DNA of 64,000 bases, taken from positions 2,523,089 to 2,587,088 of the forward strand of contig JAJEKV010000101.1 in the NCBI GenBank assembly GCA_021234155.1, given 5' to 3'. This stretch comes from Isoetes taiwanensis. Lineage: Eukaryota > Streptophyta > Lycopodiopsida > Isoetales > Isoetaceae. Below the pieces are notes generated by a model. The model did not search any database. It was not told the origin of the DNA and saw only the letters and a list, made by a program, of their open reading frames with translations. A program made the translations under genes and the position numbers. Positions 24,600-36,413 of this stretch are shown here, piece after piece. How positions within the stretch are numbered: position 1 is the stretch's first letter; every line of letters starts with the position of its first letter.

Positions 24600-24880
24600 A
24601 CCTATGGTAGCGCGACTGGGAGCTTACATCCTGCAGATTTCGGCCGTCAGACTTGCTCTTCTGGGGCATGGTATTTGAGAGCCTATTGTTAGGGTTTTTC
24701 CTCCCAAGTGGGGGTTTTTTCATCCCGGTAGTAGGGTTCTACTGTACAGTTACATTGTTTGTTTTTGGTGTTGGGGTTTTTGGCTTTTTTGCCTGTTCTG
24801 TGCCGTCTCATAGGCCTCTGGCCTCCGTGGACGTTAAAATAAACTTCCTTCCTTCCTTCCTTCTATTCTATTCTATTTTT
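24600..24880 (+). mobile_element. LINE 3' UTR and tail (plus strand)
   Basis: Short 3' fragment with GGGTTTTTCC-type UTR sequence, the perfect stem-loop AGGCC-TCT-GGCCT at 24812-24824, CCGTGGACG, an AATAAA-like stretch and a (TTCC)n then (TATTC)n tail at about 24843-24878. It belongs to the same 3'-end family as 3618, 22673, 36297, 54452 and 62470. The left limit is uncertain. Confidence 0.6.
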
Positions 24881-26459
24881 TACCTTTGCACCCTTGCTCC
24901 AACCTCATGTGGGGCCAATTATGCTTCTAGCCTCTGCAATATATTTTTGGATCGATCATAAGACGCCATTTCATTCTATATTCATTTTTTACTTTTGCGC
25001 CCTTGCTCAGACTTTATGTGGGTCAATTTTGCTTCTAGGCTCTACAAGTTATTTCTGGATCAACCGTGACCGTGTCGTCACAGAAGTGTAAGACTAAGAT
25101 TCGTAGTCAATAACGTGTTTTGTTATATTGTAATACTAGTCCTAATTAGTAGCATTTGTTGACTGAAAGGTTGGAATTAGGCATATTATACTAGTGAATG
25201 GCAAGAAACTAGGCATTTCGTATAATCTACGAGCACGATGTTAACCAGAGAAGCATATTGAAGGCAATTAGTGCAGCAAGGATGGTTTCTAGATAAAAAA
25301 AAAATTCTGAAGGCAAAGGATACTCTTATATTGACCCAAGCCTCAACATGGATTTTGGTATTGAGAACAAGTCACAATACCTTGCTCGAGCAAAATTTGT
25401 ACCGCTGTCTGTTGTGACATCATCTTTGGATATAATTATATTTCGCATTTTCATGCATAAAAAATCCGTATTCCTTTTTGTGTATTTGGCCAATAAAAAA
25501 AATGGTTAAAATGTAGAAAAGTAATAGTGTTTAGGGTTAGGTTACGGATTTGAGAGAACAAATGCGTGAAGGCAAAGCCGTTTGAAAATTTCGCAAATGA
25601 TTGTGGCAGAGACTGTGGTAGAGATAGAAGATCGGTGCGATTCAGAGTGCATATGGCGGCCTACAATTAGTAGAAAAGTTCAGCTTTCCTCGAGGTATCT
25701 ATGCTTTTGGACATCTTGATCCAGATGGTACTCCAATGAAATAGCTATGGCAGGTACTCGCTTCATTCCCAGCTCATACGGAAGAAAGAATTATTTTAAA
25801 GTTTGTTAATGCTTTAAGTTTCTTGATCTCCAACATATAAAGGATTGCTGTGTCTGGAAGGAAAAATGCATTATTCAGGTTTGGTTACCAGGCAGTTACA
25901 ACACATAAGGTAGATTGTAAGAACCAACGAAGCATAAGCGCCTGATGGTATGTTTGGATCCGAAATGGGATTGATTTGAAGCTGTGTATGGGTATTCATA
26001 ATAATTGAAAATACTAATTGCACGTAGGCGGTTCTTTTGTTTTTTATTCTAAGCATATTAATAGGGGCAGTATACTTCGCCTCATGAGGTGAACCGACGG
26101 TGTGGGTTTTATCAGTTGATGTTGGTCATGTGAATTTGGAAAAGAAATGGCCGGCTCAACACATTGCTTCAACTACATATATGAGAATTCATACTATGAC
26201 CACCTGGATGCATGTGGTTATTATTGACTTGAAATGTGCTATAGATTATAGATTACGGGGCATGAGAGGACAATTGAATGTAAGAAATGTGCAGAAAAAT
26301 TAGTTTCTATCATATAGTATTTGATTAAAACATACTGGCAAATGGGTAGGATCTTTGTGAAGCAAATTCTAGGTGGGTCTTGGGTAGACGCTTCAATGGC
26401 AACCAATTTGTATCTCACAAGAAAGTTGATTTTTCTTGTATCTTATTTATTCGTGACTT
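24881..26459. other. Unidentified interior of the CACTA-like element
   Basis: No transposase catalytic motif or known domain is visible. Short open pieces (for instance near 25690-25740 and 26100-26303) are not recognisable. It could be captured or heavily decayed sequence. Confidence 0.4.
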
Positions 26460-27116
26460 TAAAATAATCCTTATAAGTGAATATAAACACTGATATCAAG
26501 GGACAACATCCCATGATATATGTGACACATTATTATTGACCCAATCGCATCACATATTATTAATTTATTATTGACCAAATTGCATTAAATATGACCTATA
26601 AGTGACATAAATAGTGCCACTATACGTGGAACTATTTGACCCAATTGCATTATGTATGACCTAGTAAATGACATAATTAGTGCCACTATATGTGGCAATC
26701 TCCAACAAAAATGGAGCAGATATTGACAAAATAAATGACATTGATATTGAGAAAATAGATGGTATTATTAATGACTTTATTGGCGTTGTTAAAATTGACA
26801 CTAGACATGACAATATATATGACTTGACATGTGACAAAATTTGTAGCATTATGGATTCTATAGGCGACTCTATCACTGATGTTAATGCTGACATTATCCT
26901 TGATGTTATAGGTGACTCTATATATAGGAGACACTATATTTGACGTTGAATGTGACGTTGGCACTGGCACTATGGGTGACAAAGGGACTGACATTATACG
27001 TGACGTTCTCATTGCTACTTTTGTGACATCCGGTTGTGTCACCTATAACGTCAATTGTTAAAAACATTTGAGTTGCAATTTGAGGCTAAATATTGACACA
27101 ATCAGTGACACTAATC

Positions 27117-27823
27117 GATGACACAGAAATTGCAAGACTTCAGTTGCAGCTCTCCACTCAAGGCTCATCATCTTCACACATCACTCATTCTCACAGGAAG
27201 ATCCGAGACCAACTTCGTCTTCTCACTGAGAAAGACAACAAGCTTCATGATCTGGAATATCAGTTGCAACAGGCCATCCAGTCTGCTGAAGAAACTCAGA
27301 ATCAGCATGAGACTTACATTTTTTTGCCAGTCCACATTCCAGATGACTTCCCCAAATCTACCAGCTATCTCGATTATGTGCTCTCTCGACGACATCTTTT
27401 CATGCTCAAGTGGTTCACTGCAAATGGCAACCTTCAGGGATCTCTCAGTGGTAATGATCTTCTTACCATCTGGCCTGATCTCTCCATTGAAGACAAGGGT
27501 CTTCTCTGTGCTCTTCTGACCTACCAGCTTCTTCCTTGCGAAGATATGGAATTCTTTATTTTTCGCCTGGCTCAACCAATGGCATATGTCATGCATGATT
27601 TTTATTTGGCTGACACACAGAACAAGTTCAATGACGGCCCCCACCGTGCTTTTCAAGGTAATCCTGATACCCAATGGGTTTTACAGCTCTAGAATAAATA
27701 TTTTTAGGATCCGACATGAACCAACACCTTTAAGGTGGAGTACATGCCCGAGCTTGCTCATCACTTGCCCCTCTGGATTGCAGAAACATTGCAGCAGGTC
27801 CGGAAGAACTTACATGAAGAAGT
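27117..27823 (+). pseudogene. Decayed coiled-coil protein of unknown family, middle part
   Basis: In register with the part at 21241-21927 once the CACTA element is ignored (frame DDTEIARLQLQL). It continues the coiled coil (RDQLRLLTEKDNKLHDLEYQLQQ) and then a globular, hydrophobic-aromatic region (LDYVLSRRHLFMLKWF, LTIWPDLSIEDKGLLCALL). The open frame stops at 27692. A shifted frame (YMPELAHHLPLWIAETLQQV) continues to about 27835. The fold is not recognised. At least one stop and one shift make it a pseudogene. Confidence 0.55.
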
Positions 27824-28647
27824 TGATACGGAGTTATAGTCCGTATCATAGCACGGGGGAGTGGTCCACGGCGCCAGGGTTATGGGGGCATGGCAAAATA
27901 TGGCAAAGTTGTGGAAACATGGCAAACATTACTCATGTATCTAGGGACCTTTATTCTTATGGGAAATACAAGGTAAAGGTGGTTGCACAAACATGGAAGG
28001 GGTCGAGGCACTATCATTGGGATGATTATTGGTTGAGGAAATGGTCATAGATAATGTCCCATATGATAAGTCATATAATCTAATTAAAGGCAAGGAGATA
28101 TTTTGAGGAAAAGGCAACTGCCTGCTAAAAAAGGCTAAAGTCGCAGAGAGATCTATAAATAGAACCGAAACTTCAGTTGGACATATCTCCGCAACCAGAG
28201 CTCCGATTGATGCGACCTTTACCTCGTTGGAACCGGCTCGGAGTCTAGTTTGAATTGGGGGGGCACATATCCTAGTTCATCCATATGAGGGAGTAATGGC
28301 CAAAAAGGTGACAGGAGGTCACAAATTACTGCCATAGTGACTTCACAGATCTGCAATTGCTCTTATGATGTGTGGCTACATGGAATAGCTAGACTAGCCT
28401 GGAGGGCCAATAAGCCAGATATTGTCTTTGCACAGTGGTCTACGTGGAGTAGCCAGATATTATTTGCTCATGGTCTACGCGGAGTAGCCAGATACTGTTT
28501 GCTGAGCCAGTTGCATTGCCATAACCCTGTGGACCCGGTTGGGTGGTTAAACGTGCTCCTCAATGTAATTTGTCTGTGATATAAAATAATCGGATCTTGA
28601 TCTTCAAATAAGATGTTGTTGTTCAGTAGTTTAGCTTCCCATAAACA
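27824..28647 (+). mobile_element. Probable LTR with adjacent primer-binding site
   Basis: About 824 bp starting TGATACGGA and ending AAACA. A degenerate tRNA-Met primer site (TTGTATCAGAAG, 28653-28664) follows 5 bp later, and TATAAATAG near 28152 could be its promoter. The first 25 bases fold as TGATACGGA...TCCGTATCA. Open sequence of the coiled-coil host seems to resume after it. No second LTR was found, so it may be a solo or truncated copy. Confidence 0.4.
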
Positions 28648-28664
28648 ATGAATTGTATCAGAAG

Positions 28665-29340
28665 TGAGGATTCAGTTTGCCCAAATCTATTTACAACATC
28701 TCGGTGGTTTCAACAGCCTCCATGCATATATTGACAGTGAAACCATTCCCACTGAATAGGTTCCTCCTCCGGTCAACAGTCTTCTTTCATTTGGATTGGG
28801 AACGATGGTGTCAGACTTTGGATGCTGACCTCCTTCAGGAATTCCGTAATCAAGCCCATCAGCCAATGATGCAGCATCCTCCACAGCACAACCCCCTGTA
28901 TGCATCCATAGGAGCACCTCCATGCCGTCAGTTTCTCACATCAGATTGACGCTCCTCCTTTTGGACCAAGGCTCTGGCTGGTCACGCAGATTGGCCCCCG
29001 CTCATATTTCTACAGATCTTCGGTGGGATCCACGCTTTGTGCGTCGCTCTGTGTGGCAGGAAGGAGAAACTTTGGACCAAACTCGGAATTGGATATACAT
29101 TCCGAATGAATGAGGTTGGCAGAACCTCGCTCAGGCCGTCTGGGGCCTCACTCAATTTTTTGAACGTGCTACCACATCTTCTGATCTGTCCGTTCATTGT
29201 GAAGCAAAATTTTGTGCAGCCCTCAAGTGCCTCCTTCAGTTCTATTGCGCGCAAGCACCCTATCTACTACTATAATCCTAACGCTAGTGATGGTGCCTTT
29301 GGTCTCCAGACATCTAATTTCTTCCTAAGTTCTTGTGGTA
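28665..29340 (+). pseudogene. Possible 3' remnant of the coiled-coil coding region
   Basis: Short open stretches (a QHLGGFNSLHAYIDSETIP-like frame near 28680-28750; WDPRFVRRSVWQEGETLDQ near 29020-29100) are broken by many shifts. They may continue the interrupted gene or be the start of a gag-like region. Not recognised. Confidence 0.3.
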
Positions 29341-30545
29341 TGTGAGCAAATGAAAGACATTCAAATGCTTTCAAATAATCATACTTTACCTCCCTTTGGG
29401 TCCAAATCTCTTCAGCAATTTTACCATCCAAACTTGAGGTAGGAATCTTGTTCTGTATAAAGTGAGGTAGGAATCTTGTTCTGTATAAAGACTTCCACCT
29501 TGACTGCTTCTTCCCACTTAGGTAACCCAGACATTTTAAGCATTGATCTCACTAAATTAAGTATAGATCTATTTTTTCTTTCAGCCACTCCGTTTTGATG
29601 TGGTGTATCTATCTGATCTTAAGCATTTAATTTTCTTGCCAGTGTCTCTTTCAACTTCTGCTTCATACATTCTAAAGATTGTAAATGCTTGATCTTTGGA
29701 GTCTAGAAAATAACATTTGGTTCTCCTAGAATGATCGTCTATAAAAGTTATGAAATACACCCTCCCTTGCAGACTTTGTACGTTGATGGGACCATGTAGA
29801 TGACTGTGCACCAACTCGAGTAGCTCTTTTGCCCTTTGCTTTGACTTTTTGAATGGCAATCTTGTAACTTTTCCCTATCATACATCCAAGGCAAGTGAAG
29901 TCTTTCAAATGTGCAACAGAAATCAGTCCCCTTTTTGCCATCATTCTTAAGTTATTTAAATTTGTGTGTCCAAGTCTTCCATGTCAGACTTTCAAGGATG
30001 GACATGTTACAGTATGTATGCAACCTGCTAAGGCATTGTTATGGAATCCATATAACTTTCCAACACATTTTGCATAAAATCTCATTTCATTGTAAAAAGA
30101 CACTTTACAACAGAGTTTGTCAAAGCAAACTTTAAAACCCAAATCAGCCAACTGGCTTACAGAGATCAAGTTTCTAACAAGATTTGGCACACAAAGTACA
30201 TTGCTCAAATTAACTGCTCATCCTTGCAGATCAAAGAGCTCCAGCATTCCTGATTCTTCAACCCTTTGTAATTCTCCATCTCCCATTTGTACAAAGATTG
30301 CAGGCCTGCTTCTCCTTTCTTTTAGAGCATCAATAGAGTTTACTACTGATCTCTCAACTCCACTATCTATGATAAGAAGATTACCATCATTAGATTGCCT
30401 TTCTAAATTAGCACATTTTGGAGGTTATTCAGGGCAAATAATGTCTCATGCATTGGTCAGAAGGAGCTTATCAGCACCTCCAATGAGAGTTGAAGGTCAT
30501 GTGGTACTTTCTAGATAAGATCTTAGGTGAGGTGCATGATACGAA
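29341..30545 (-). pseudogene. Copia pol remnant: protease end, pre-integrase, integrase start
   Basis: Read on the minus strand from 30545 leftwards: a gag/protease tail (frame around 30400-30220), NVLCVPNLVRNLISVSQL (30208-29984), the GAG-pre-integrase zinc part with CLGCMIGK (29944-29726), and the integrase start LLELVHSHLHGPI then FIDDHSRRTKCYFL (29859-29581). A perfect 28-bp tandem duplication at 29435-29490 shifts the frame. No LTRs or RT are attached. It is similar in layout to the Copia element at 44.7-53.9 kb but a separate copy. Confidence 0.8.
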
Positions 30546-31645
30546 TAAAATAATATGGCAGATGTCCTTGTAAGAAATCAAAGATATTGCAGTACATAAA
30601 ATGATAAAATTTTGAGACTTCTTTGAAAATAGATATGATACAGAGTTCTTTAACCACCCAACTAGATCCACCTCAGAAAGGGCTACAAAGCAAGGCTATA
30701 TCACTGGCTTCTGGTTTATGGTCATCGCTGGCATCTATCCCAGCCTCCGACCATCTCTGTAAGAATTCTGGCTATGACTTAAGGAGGTATCTACTTATAT
30801 TTGGTCTTGATCAATGCTGCATCAATTACTCCAGCCTTTGATCTAGTGCTGATACTCTGCCACTCTTGATGCTGCTACAACTAATCATGACCCCAACAGA
30901 TGTGTCCTATTCCCTTTGTCTCTTTTGTAACTTCCAAAATATGGTGTCTGCTCCTCGTCCTCCTTTACATGTCTATGAATTCTCCATTGTCTCTCAAGCT
31001 GCTGCTACTCTACATAAATGTTGATCTTTTCTAAAATAGGTTTTTTATTAAAATAGATAAGACATTCTTTAATAATCCAAGGTCACATACATTGGCACTT
31101 CTCAGCTCCATCAGTAGCAATTGTGTGTGCCAAGTATCTGGTAAGTTACAATGAAATTAACTGGTAGCACACTCGACATGATAAACTAATCCTTCATGGA
31201 CCATGCTAGTTTCTCTTACACCATCATGTTCTAGTGGGAGGAGTGTTAGTCATGTGTCTAAACATACAAGAAATTCATGAATATTTATCCATAAGTGTTC
31301 CCGACCAAATACTGTATCCAAGTTTCTGCAGGACCAAAGCCACAAGAAGCAACAAACTCCAACACATGATCCTCTCATGACGTGCATCGCATGGAGCAGT
31401 CACGACTTCAGCAGACCTAGAGATTCACGAAGTCTTTTCAGCCGTACATGCAGAGGTAATTGCTGCTTCTCACAATTTTGCTATTTTGGCCACAAGGCCA
31501 TTATACTATATACACTTCCAGTCTGGACTTAAAATGTTAGTAAGAGTTTGAGATTTTCTTGTTCCTCTCTTGTAATAGCACTTTGCTAGATCATTATTGT
31601 CAAAACCTTTGGTACCCAAGTATTCCAGATTCAGTCTGAAATGGG

Positions 31646-31648
<3 letters not shown>
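30546..31648. other. No recognisable gene
   Basis: No domain recognised. A stretch around 31488-31545 (TTTTGGCCACAAGGCCATTATACTAT-like, read in pieces) resembles 36905-36960 on the far side of the LINE. The two could be ends of one older repeat or LTR that the LINE entered. Confidence 0.4.

Positions 31649-31715
<67 letters not shown>
31649..31715. repeat. (TC)n microsatellite, left of LINE
   Basis: An uninterrupted TC dinucleotide tract of about 67 bp. A matching tract at 36340-36411 closes the LINE on the other side. Confidence 0.95.
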
Positions 31716-31718
<3 letters not shown>

Positions 31719-31918
31719 CGCTAGGGTTTCTGCTGTGGAACTTCAGAAAGCCATAGCTCTCACATACGGTGTCAGATTGCAACGGGGTTGGGCTCGTTGG
31801 AAAGCTTATTCCGAGCTCTTTCCAACGGTATATAATATCAATACTTTTGAATCAGTTTGACAGTCTGTAATTGGCATTTTCCGGGACTGTGTAGGATGGG
31901 ACATCCTAAAAAAAGGAG

Positions 31919-32900
31919 ATGCAGAATAAGATTCAGGGGAAAAGGGGCTCCAAGGAGGTGGGCTCCAAGGCTGATTCCGGCTCCCTGGGGGCAAATAAAT
32001 CTGTGGTAGGCAATGCCAAGAAGGTAAAAAATGATTGTAAAAGGCATGGCAAGGAAGTTCTTACAGAAGACATATCGGATGACACCTCGGATGGGGACTC
32101 TGGTACTTCTGCGGAATCTCTGGAGGCAGAGGCAACTGATTTGGGGCTGAAGGCTGACATATCCGGAGGGCTTGGGCCTGTCTTTGGGGCTGATTTGCAG
32201 CGAGCTATGGCCTTATACGGATTCTTGGGAGGAGAGATGCTAATGGGTCAATTGCTTTACGGTGATGATGAAGCTACTAGAATCCATGGAGCATCGGGGA
32301 AGGAAGCGAGCAGGCAAGGAAGGAGGCGGCAGCCCATCGTGCACAAATGCTTAAGCTTTTGCAAGGTATGAATGAGTCTTTGTGTTCTTTAAAGAGTGAA
32401 AATGTAGAGCTAAAGCAGCAGCTAGCAAGCGATCGTAGACAAAGCGGGTCATGGATCAAGTGAGACTTGAATAGGGGCTCAAATGATGGTTTTCAAGGAG
32501 CAATTGATGCTTTGAATGAGAAAATGGAGCACTTGGCTGATATGCATGAAAGGGAATCGAAGGCTAATAATTCAAAATTGCTGGCCTACCAGAAAAGGAG
32601 AACGAGGACAACGTGGTCGTTGTTCATACCTTCCTTGCGGAAAAGAATGCAAATCCAAGCAGGTGCATATTGCGGAGGCATATCGAATTGGCAAGAAAGG
32701 TGAGGGGACCACGCAACATTACGGTCAAATGTGCAAGCAAAAAGCTAAAAGCGAGAGATGATGCGTAAAGCGGTCCGGTAACTTAAGGGCCAATTTATCC
32801 GGATTAACGATGATTTAACGGGGATGCAATTTCAGAGAGGAAAGAAGACATTGTGAAAATGAAGGAGGCTAGGGCAGCAGGAAGAGGCGTACCCCTTTTG
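31919..32900 (+). pseudogene. LINE ORF1 (nucleic-acid binding/coiled-coil type)
   Basis: Frame 31919-32371 is rich in Lys, Ser and Gly and then acidic (EDISDDTSDGDSGTSAESLE). Later shifted frames give KSENVELKQQLASDRRQS and IDALNEKMEHLADMHERE, which look like coiled coil. Near 32790-32840 a shifted frame gives LKGQFIRINDDLTGMQF, matching the conserved C-terminal part of ORF1 at 62671-63285. Broken by at least three shifts. Confidence 0.65.
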
Positions 32901-32949
32901 GAGAGGAGGAAAAGCGGTGATAGAAGATGCATAGGAAATAGCGACCGCC

Positions 32950-35900
32950 GGGTTAGTATCTTTGGAATATAAATACCTTAAAACATAGCAAAGTATGCAC
33001 TATGGCAGATCTGTTAGATGATGTAGATGTAATTTTTTCTTGGAAACATGTGAGCATGAAAGAAAGGTCTCGGGATATTTTGGATTCACAATCTTGCATT
33101 CGGTATGGAATAATAAAGGGTGGAATCTTAAGGGTTCGGAGGGATTGCATGTTATGCTAGGAATGAAATTGCCCATGTAGTTTGTGTGTTGGAGCGAAAA
33201 GCATCAGCCACGGTACATTTGGATTGAGCTACCGGTAGAATTGGCAAGATCTCATTGGTGGGTGGGTGTTATTTTCCACCAAGAGATTAAGCCTATATAT
33301 AACAAAGGGGATTTGGATAAAGATGACCCATTTTTTCATCCGGGCGGGGATATACTAACACCGAGCATGGCAGGGGAAGTAGTATTGTTAGGGGATTTTA
33401 ATGGACGAGCGGGAAACCAACGGCGACTATGGTTAGTCCGGATGGAGAAACAGAGTGGTTGGAGATGATGGATAATGACGAACTAAAAAATCAGAATTTT
33501 GGAACAGGTTATCGGATGATGGTGTGAAATGGCCAACACTTGAGGGCGTCATGTCTTTGCATTTGTGTAGTGGCTTTGAGATGGTAATCTTTAATGGCAC
33601 TTTGCTAGATACCCGGATCGGGCAAAGCGTACTGCGAAATGCGGTGTAGTAGATTATGTCATTGCCAAACCCTCTTTTTGCCGAACAACTTGTTAGTATG
33701 TCAATTGGAGATGAAAATGAAAATTCAGATCATGTGCCCATCTCTATAAAGATTAAGGTGCAATAGGAGCTGTAAGGGTGAAGCCATACATAAAAGCAAG
33801 CGAATATATTTGAAATACGACAAAGCGGATAAATATGGTGATATATGTGAGCAGAAAGTGACTTCTATTGTATGGCTGACACATTACAAGGAAAAAGTGA
33901 TGCATTGTCCGAGATTTTGTTGCAATCGTGGATAGTTGCTTTGTATCATATCGTCAAAGGATGGGGCTGCCTTGCAATAGCTGGTTCGATCTTGTGATTG
34001 CAAGCATCGAGGAGGGCAAAATTTAGAGCGGAAGGGGCGAGGAAAGCATGTGAGCGGAGGATATACATTAGGCTGATTAAAAATAAAAAGAAGGCATACC
34101 TATACAAGAAACATAAGAAAATGATGGAGGAATTCTTTGGTAGATCCGAAGAAGTTCCGGAGAAGACTCAAACCCATGAAATATAGAACGGATGGATTAC
34201 ATGTAGAGGCACTTATGGCACATGTAACGTAAAATTTGTATAATGTTCTGAGGCAGAAGCTATGATGGAGGCAAATGAAGACACATATGCTATATCGGAT
34301 ACACTTGCTTTCCTCTAGGTGATGTGCAAGATGGGCTTAAAAGGCTTGCCAATGGCAAAGCTGCTGAGGACGCTTGTGGTCTTATGGCTGAAATGCTTAA
34401 ATGGGCAGGAGAAGAAGTAGCAATTAAAATTTGGTAGATATGTTTAATATGGCAATCGAGAGATGGCTTTCCAACATCTGGCGGGTGAATAGGGTGGTAC
34501 CGCTACATAAATCGGGGAAGTATCCAATCCGAGTAACTATCGCGACTATTATGGTTGGCGGAGTCTATATGCAAAATTATTCGCTTCTATCCTTGGAGCG
34601 CAAGATAAGTGCTTGGGCGAGGAGGATAACAATGCTAGAGCCATTGGACAAGCGGGCTTTAGACCCAAAAGTCCACAATTGACCACTTGGTTACTCTCAG
34701 GTGCTATGATGGACTCGATGAGTCGGCAAGAAGAAGAAACCACTGTATGCTACTTTTGTAGACTTTAGCAAAGCTTTCGACATGGTTAATAGGCGGAATT
34801 TGTGGCAGAGAATGGTAGACCTGAACATCCCGATTGAGCTCAGACATGCGGTAGGTGTGCTTTATGGCAAGGTTCTAGTGCAGCTGTCATTCCCCTTTGT
34901 GGAGTTATGTGATGAGATGGTAGAAAGCAATATGGGAGTAAAGCAAGGATGTCCACTGTCACCTACTCTTTTCGGCTTATTCATAGACCAACTTGAAGGG
35001 TGGGTACGAGCACATGGGGGAGATGGTACCGCTCTGAGAGAGTATGTATTCATGCTTCTATTATATGCTGATGATGTAGTATTGCTGTCCCGGAGCATAC
35101 AAGGGATGCAAAAGCATTTGGATGTGCTTGAAGCATTTTGCGAGGATAAGGGCATGCGGGTGAATCTAGATAAGACCAAGGCAGTGGTGTTTGGGGCAAA
35201 AAAGACGGAACATGTTCGATTCTACTATAAGGATAGGCAAGTGGAAGTGGTAGAGAATTACAAATATTTGGGCCTAACCGTAGATAAGAGTCCTAATTGG
35301 AATCAAGCAGTGGAACATAGGGTGAATGCGGGTCTAAAAGCGTTGTATGCTATGCAAAGGAAGTGTGTGAATGCAGAGATATGGAATTTTGAGATGAAGC
35401 GTATGCTCTACAAGGTGCTTGTCCAGACGGTTGTGCTATATGGCTGTGAAGTCTGGGGACCAGGCCTTGCTAATGATAGCTGGCAAAAAGTGGAAAAGAT
35501 ACAGAAGAAATTTTTTCATACGGAGTTGGGCACAAAGATGCAAACACCATATGACATGATGCTAGTTGAAAGTGGAATGATGCCACTCGAAGCTGAGGCT
35601 CTTTCTTGGACCCTCTTGCGCTATATGTGCAAAGTCCTATATGATATGCGAATAATAGCTTGCCTAGACTTGCTTTAGAGGAAACCCGAAGTAAAGGCTG
35701 GTGTGTGGGATATAGACAGATGGCTTATGAAATGGGGGATGAACATACAGGATTTGGAGATGCACAAAGAGGACATTAGTGGTTGGGTTCGAGATAGTTT
35801 CTTGAGTAAGTCATGGAGCATGCCAGCTGTGAAGAAAGAGTATTATAAGGCTCACATAAATCCATCTTTGCAAGAAGCACACTATCTTAGGGAACCCATA

Positions 35901-36298
35901 TCAGTGAAACTTAGGCATGCAATCGCAAGAATACGGTTGAGCTCACACCGACTTGGTGTGGAGATCGGGAGATGGGCAGACATTGCACATGATCTTAGAC
36001 ATTGTCAGCTATGTGATGCGGGAGTAGTAGAAGATGAGGCCCATGTCACGCTTTTTTTGTCGCTTATTAGGATATCCGGGTCAAGCATGGGGTAGTGCTA
36101 TTTACGCTTGTTGATTTCTTTCGACAGGCAGGCTCATGCATTGGAGGTTGTATTATGGACATTCTTAACCATAGAGAGGTCCTGATGAAGCAACAAAGGG
36201 TGACGGAGATTGAGGTAGAGGAGCCCAGTGTGTTGTTCTCTGAGGACGCACTGGATGACTTATTTTATAATTTTGAGTGCAATGTAATCGTCTCATAG
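32950..36298 (+). pseudogene. LINE ORF2: APE endonuclease, reverse transcriptase, zinc-finger end
   Basis: Endonuclease part: frame 33184-33468 with VVLLGDFNGRAGN (catalytic D and N). RT part: open frame 34782-35678 (298 codons) with GVKQGCPLSPTLFGLFID, the catalytic box YADDVVLLS near 35063, and NYKYLGLTVD. C-terminus: 35703-36095 with RHCQLCDAGVVEDEAH (CCHC-like), then a 1-nt shift and an ending frame 36095-36298. The thumb and RT core are well kept although the 5' half is shifted repeatedly. The APE plus CCHC layout places it among APE-type LINEs. I cannot assign the clade. Confidence 0.85.
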
Positions 36299-36310
36299 AC
36301 CTGGCGGTCT
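36297..36310 (+). other. LINE 3'-UTR stem-loop
   Basis: AGACC-TGGC-GGTCT forms a perfect 5-bp stem. The same position in other copies has AGGCC-TCT-GGCCT (24812-24824) and AGGCC-NNNN-GGTCT (complement of 3662-3675 and 54488-54501). It sits just before the tail and is a candidate RT recognition element. Confidence 0.7.
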
Positions 36311-36337
36311 CGAAGACGTAATAATAAATTTCATTTC

Positions 36338-36339
<2 letters not shown>

Positions 36340-36411
<72 letters not shown>
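36340..36411. repeat. (TC)n microsatellite, right of LINE
   Basis: TC dinucleotide tract of about 72 bp directly after the LINE tail. Confidence 0.95.

Positions 36412-36413
<2 letters not shown>

Larger units (their letters stand above)
21928..27116. mobile_element. CACTA-like (En/Spm-type) transposon, right terminus missing
   Basis: The left end begins CACTACAAGAGAAGGG. The flanks carry GAT at 21925-21927 and 27117-27119, the 3-bp duplication size of the superfamily. Long subterminal regions (about 21950-22460 and 26460-27110) are packed with degenerate GTGTCA/TGACAC and TGACATTAT motifs in opposite orientations. The right end stops at AGTGACACTAATC: the complement of the left subterminus (ATTAGTGTCA) is there but the final 20 bp or so (CACTACAAG...) are not. 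No transposase was recognised inside, which holds LINE fragments and unidentified sequence. Likely non-autonomous and now immobile. Confidence 0.75.
31716..36339 (+). mobile_element. Full-length but decayed LINE (APE-type, two ORFs)
   Basis: Runs from a 5' UTR (GTACGCTAGGGTTTCTGC) through ORF1 and ORF2 to a 40-bp 3' UTR with the stem-loop AGACC-TGGC-GGTCT (36297-36310) and a TAATAATAAATTTCATTTCATT-like tail, then (TC)n. The order is endonuclease, RT, C-terminal zinc motif. The ORF1 end (LKG-x-FIRINDDLT) resembles the LINE at 62.67 kb, so both are one family. Numerous frameshifts mean it is inactive. Confidence 0.85.

Noticed and set aside
25528-25545. TTTAGGGTTAGG resembling plant telomere repeat
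   Set aside because: Only one and a half units, so not a telomeric array.
26661-27042. Overlapping Ile/Asp/Ser-rich frames on both strands
   Set aside because: They fall in the repetitive subterminal region of the CACTA-like element and mirror its TGACAT/GTGACA repeats.
31597-31860. Frames rich in SLSLSL and RERERE
   Set aside because: They translate the (TC)n tract on either strand.
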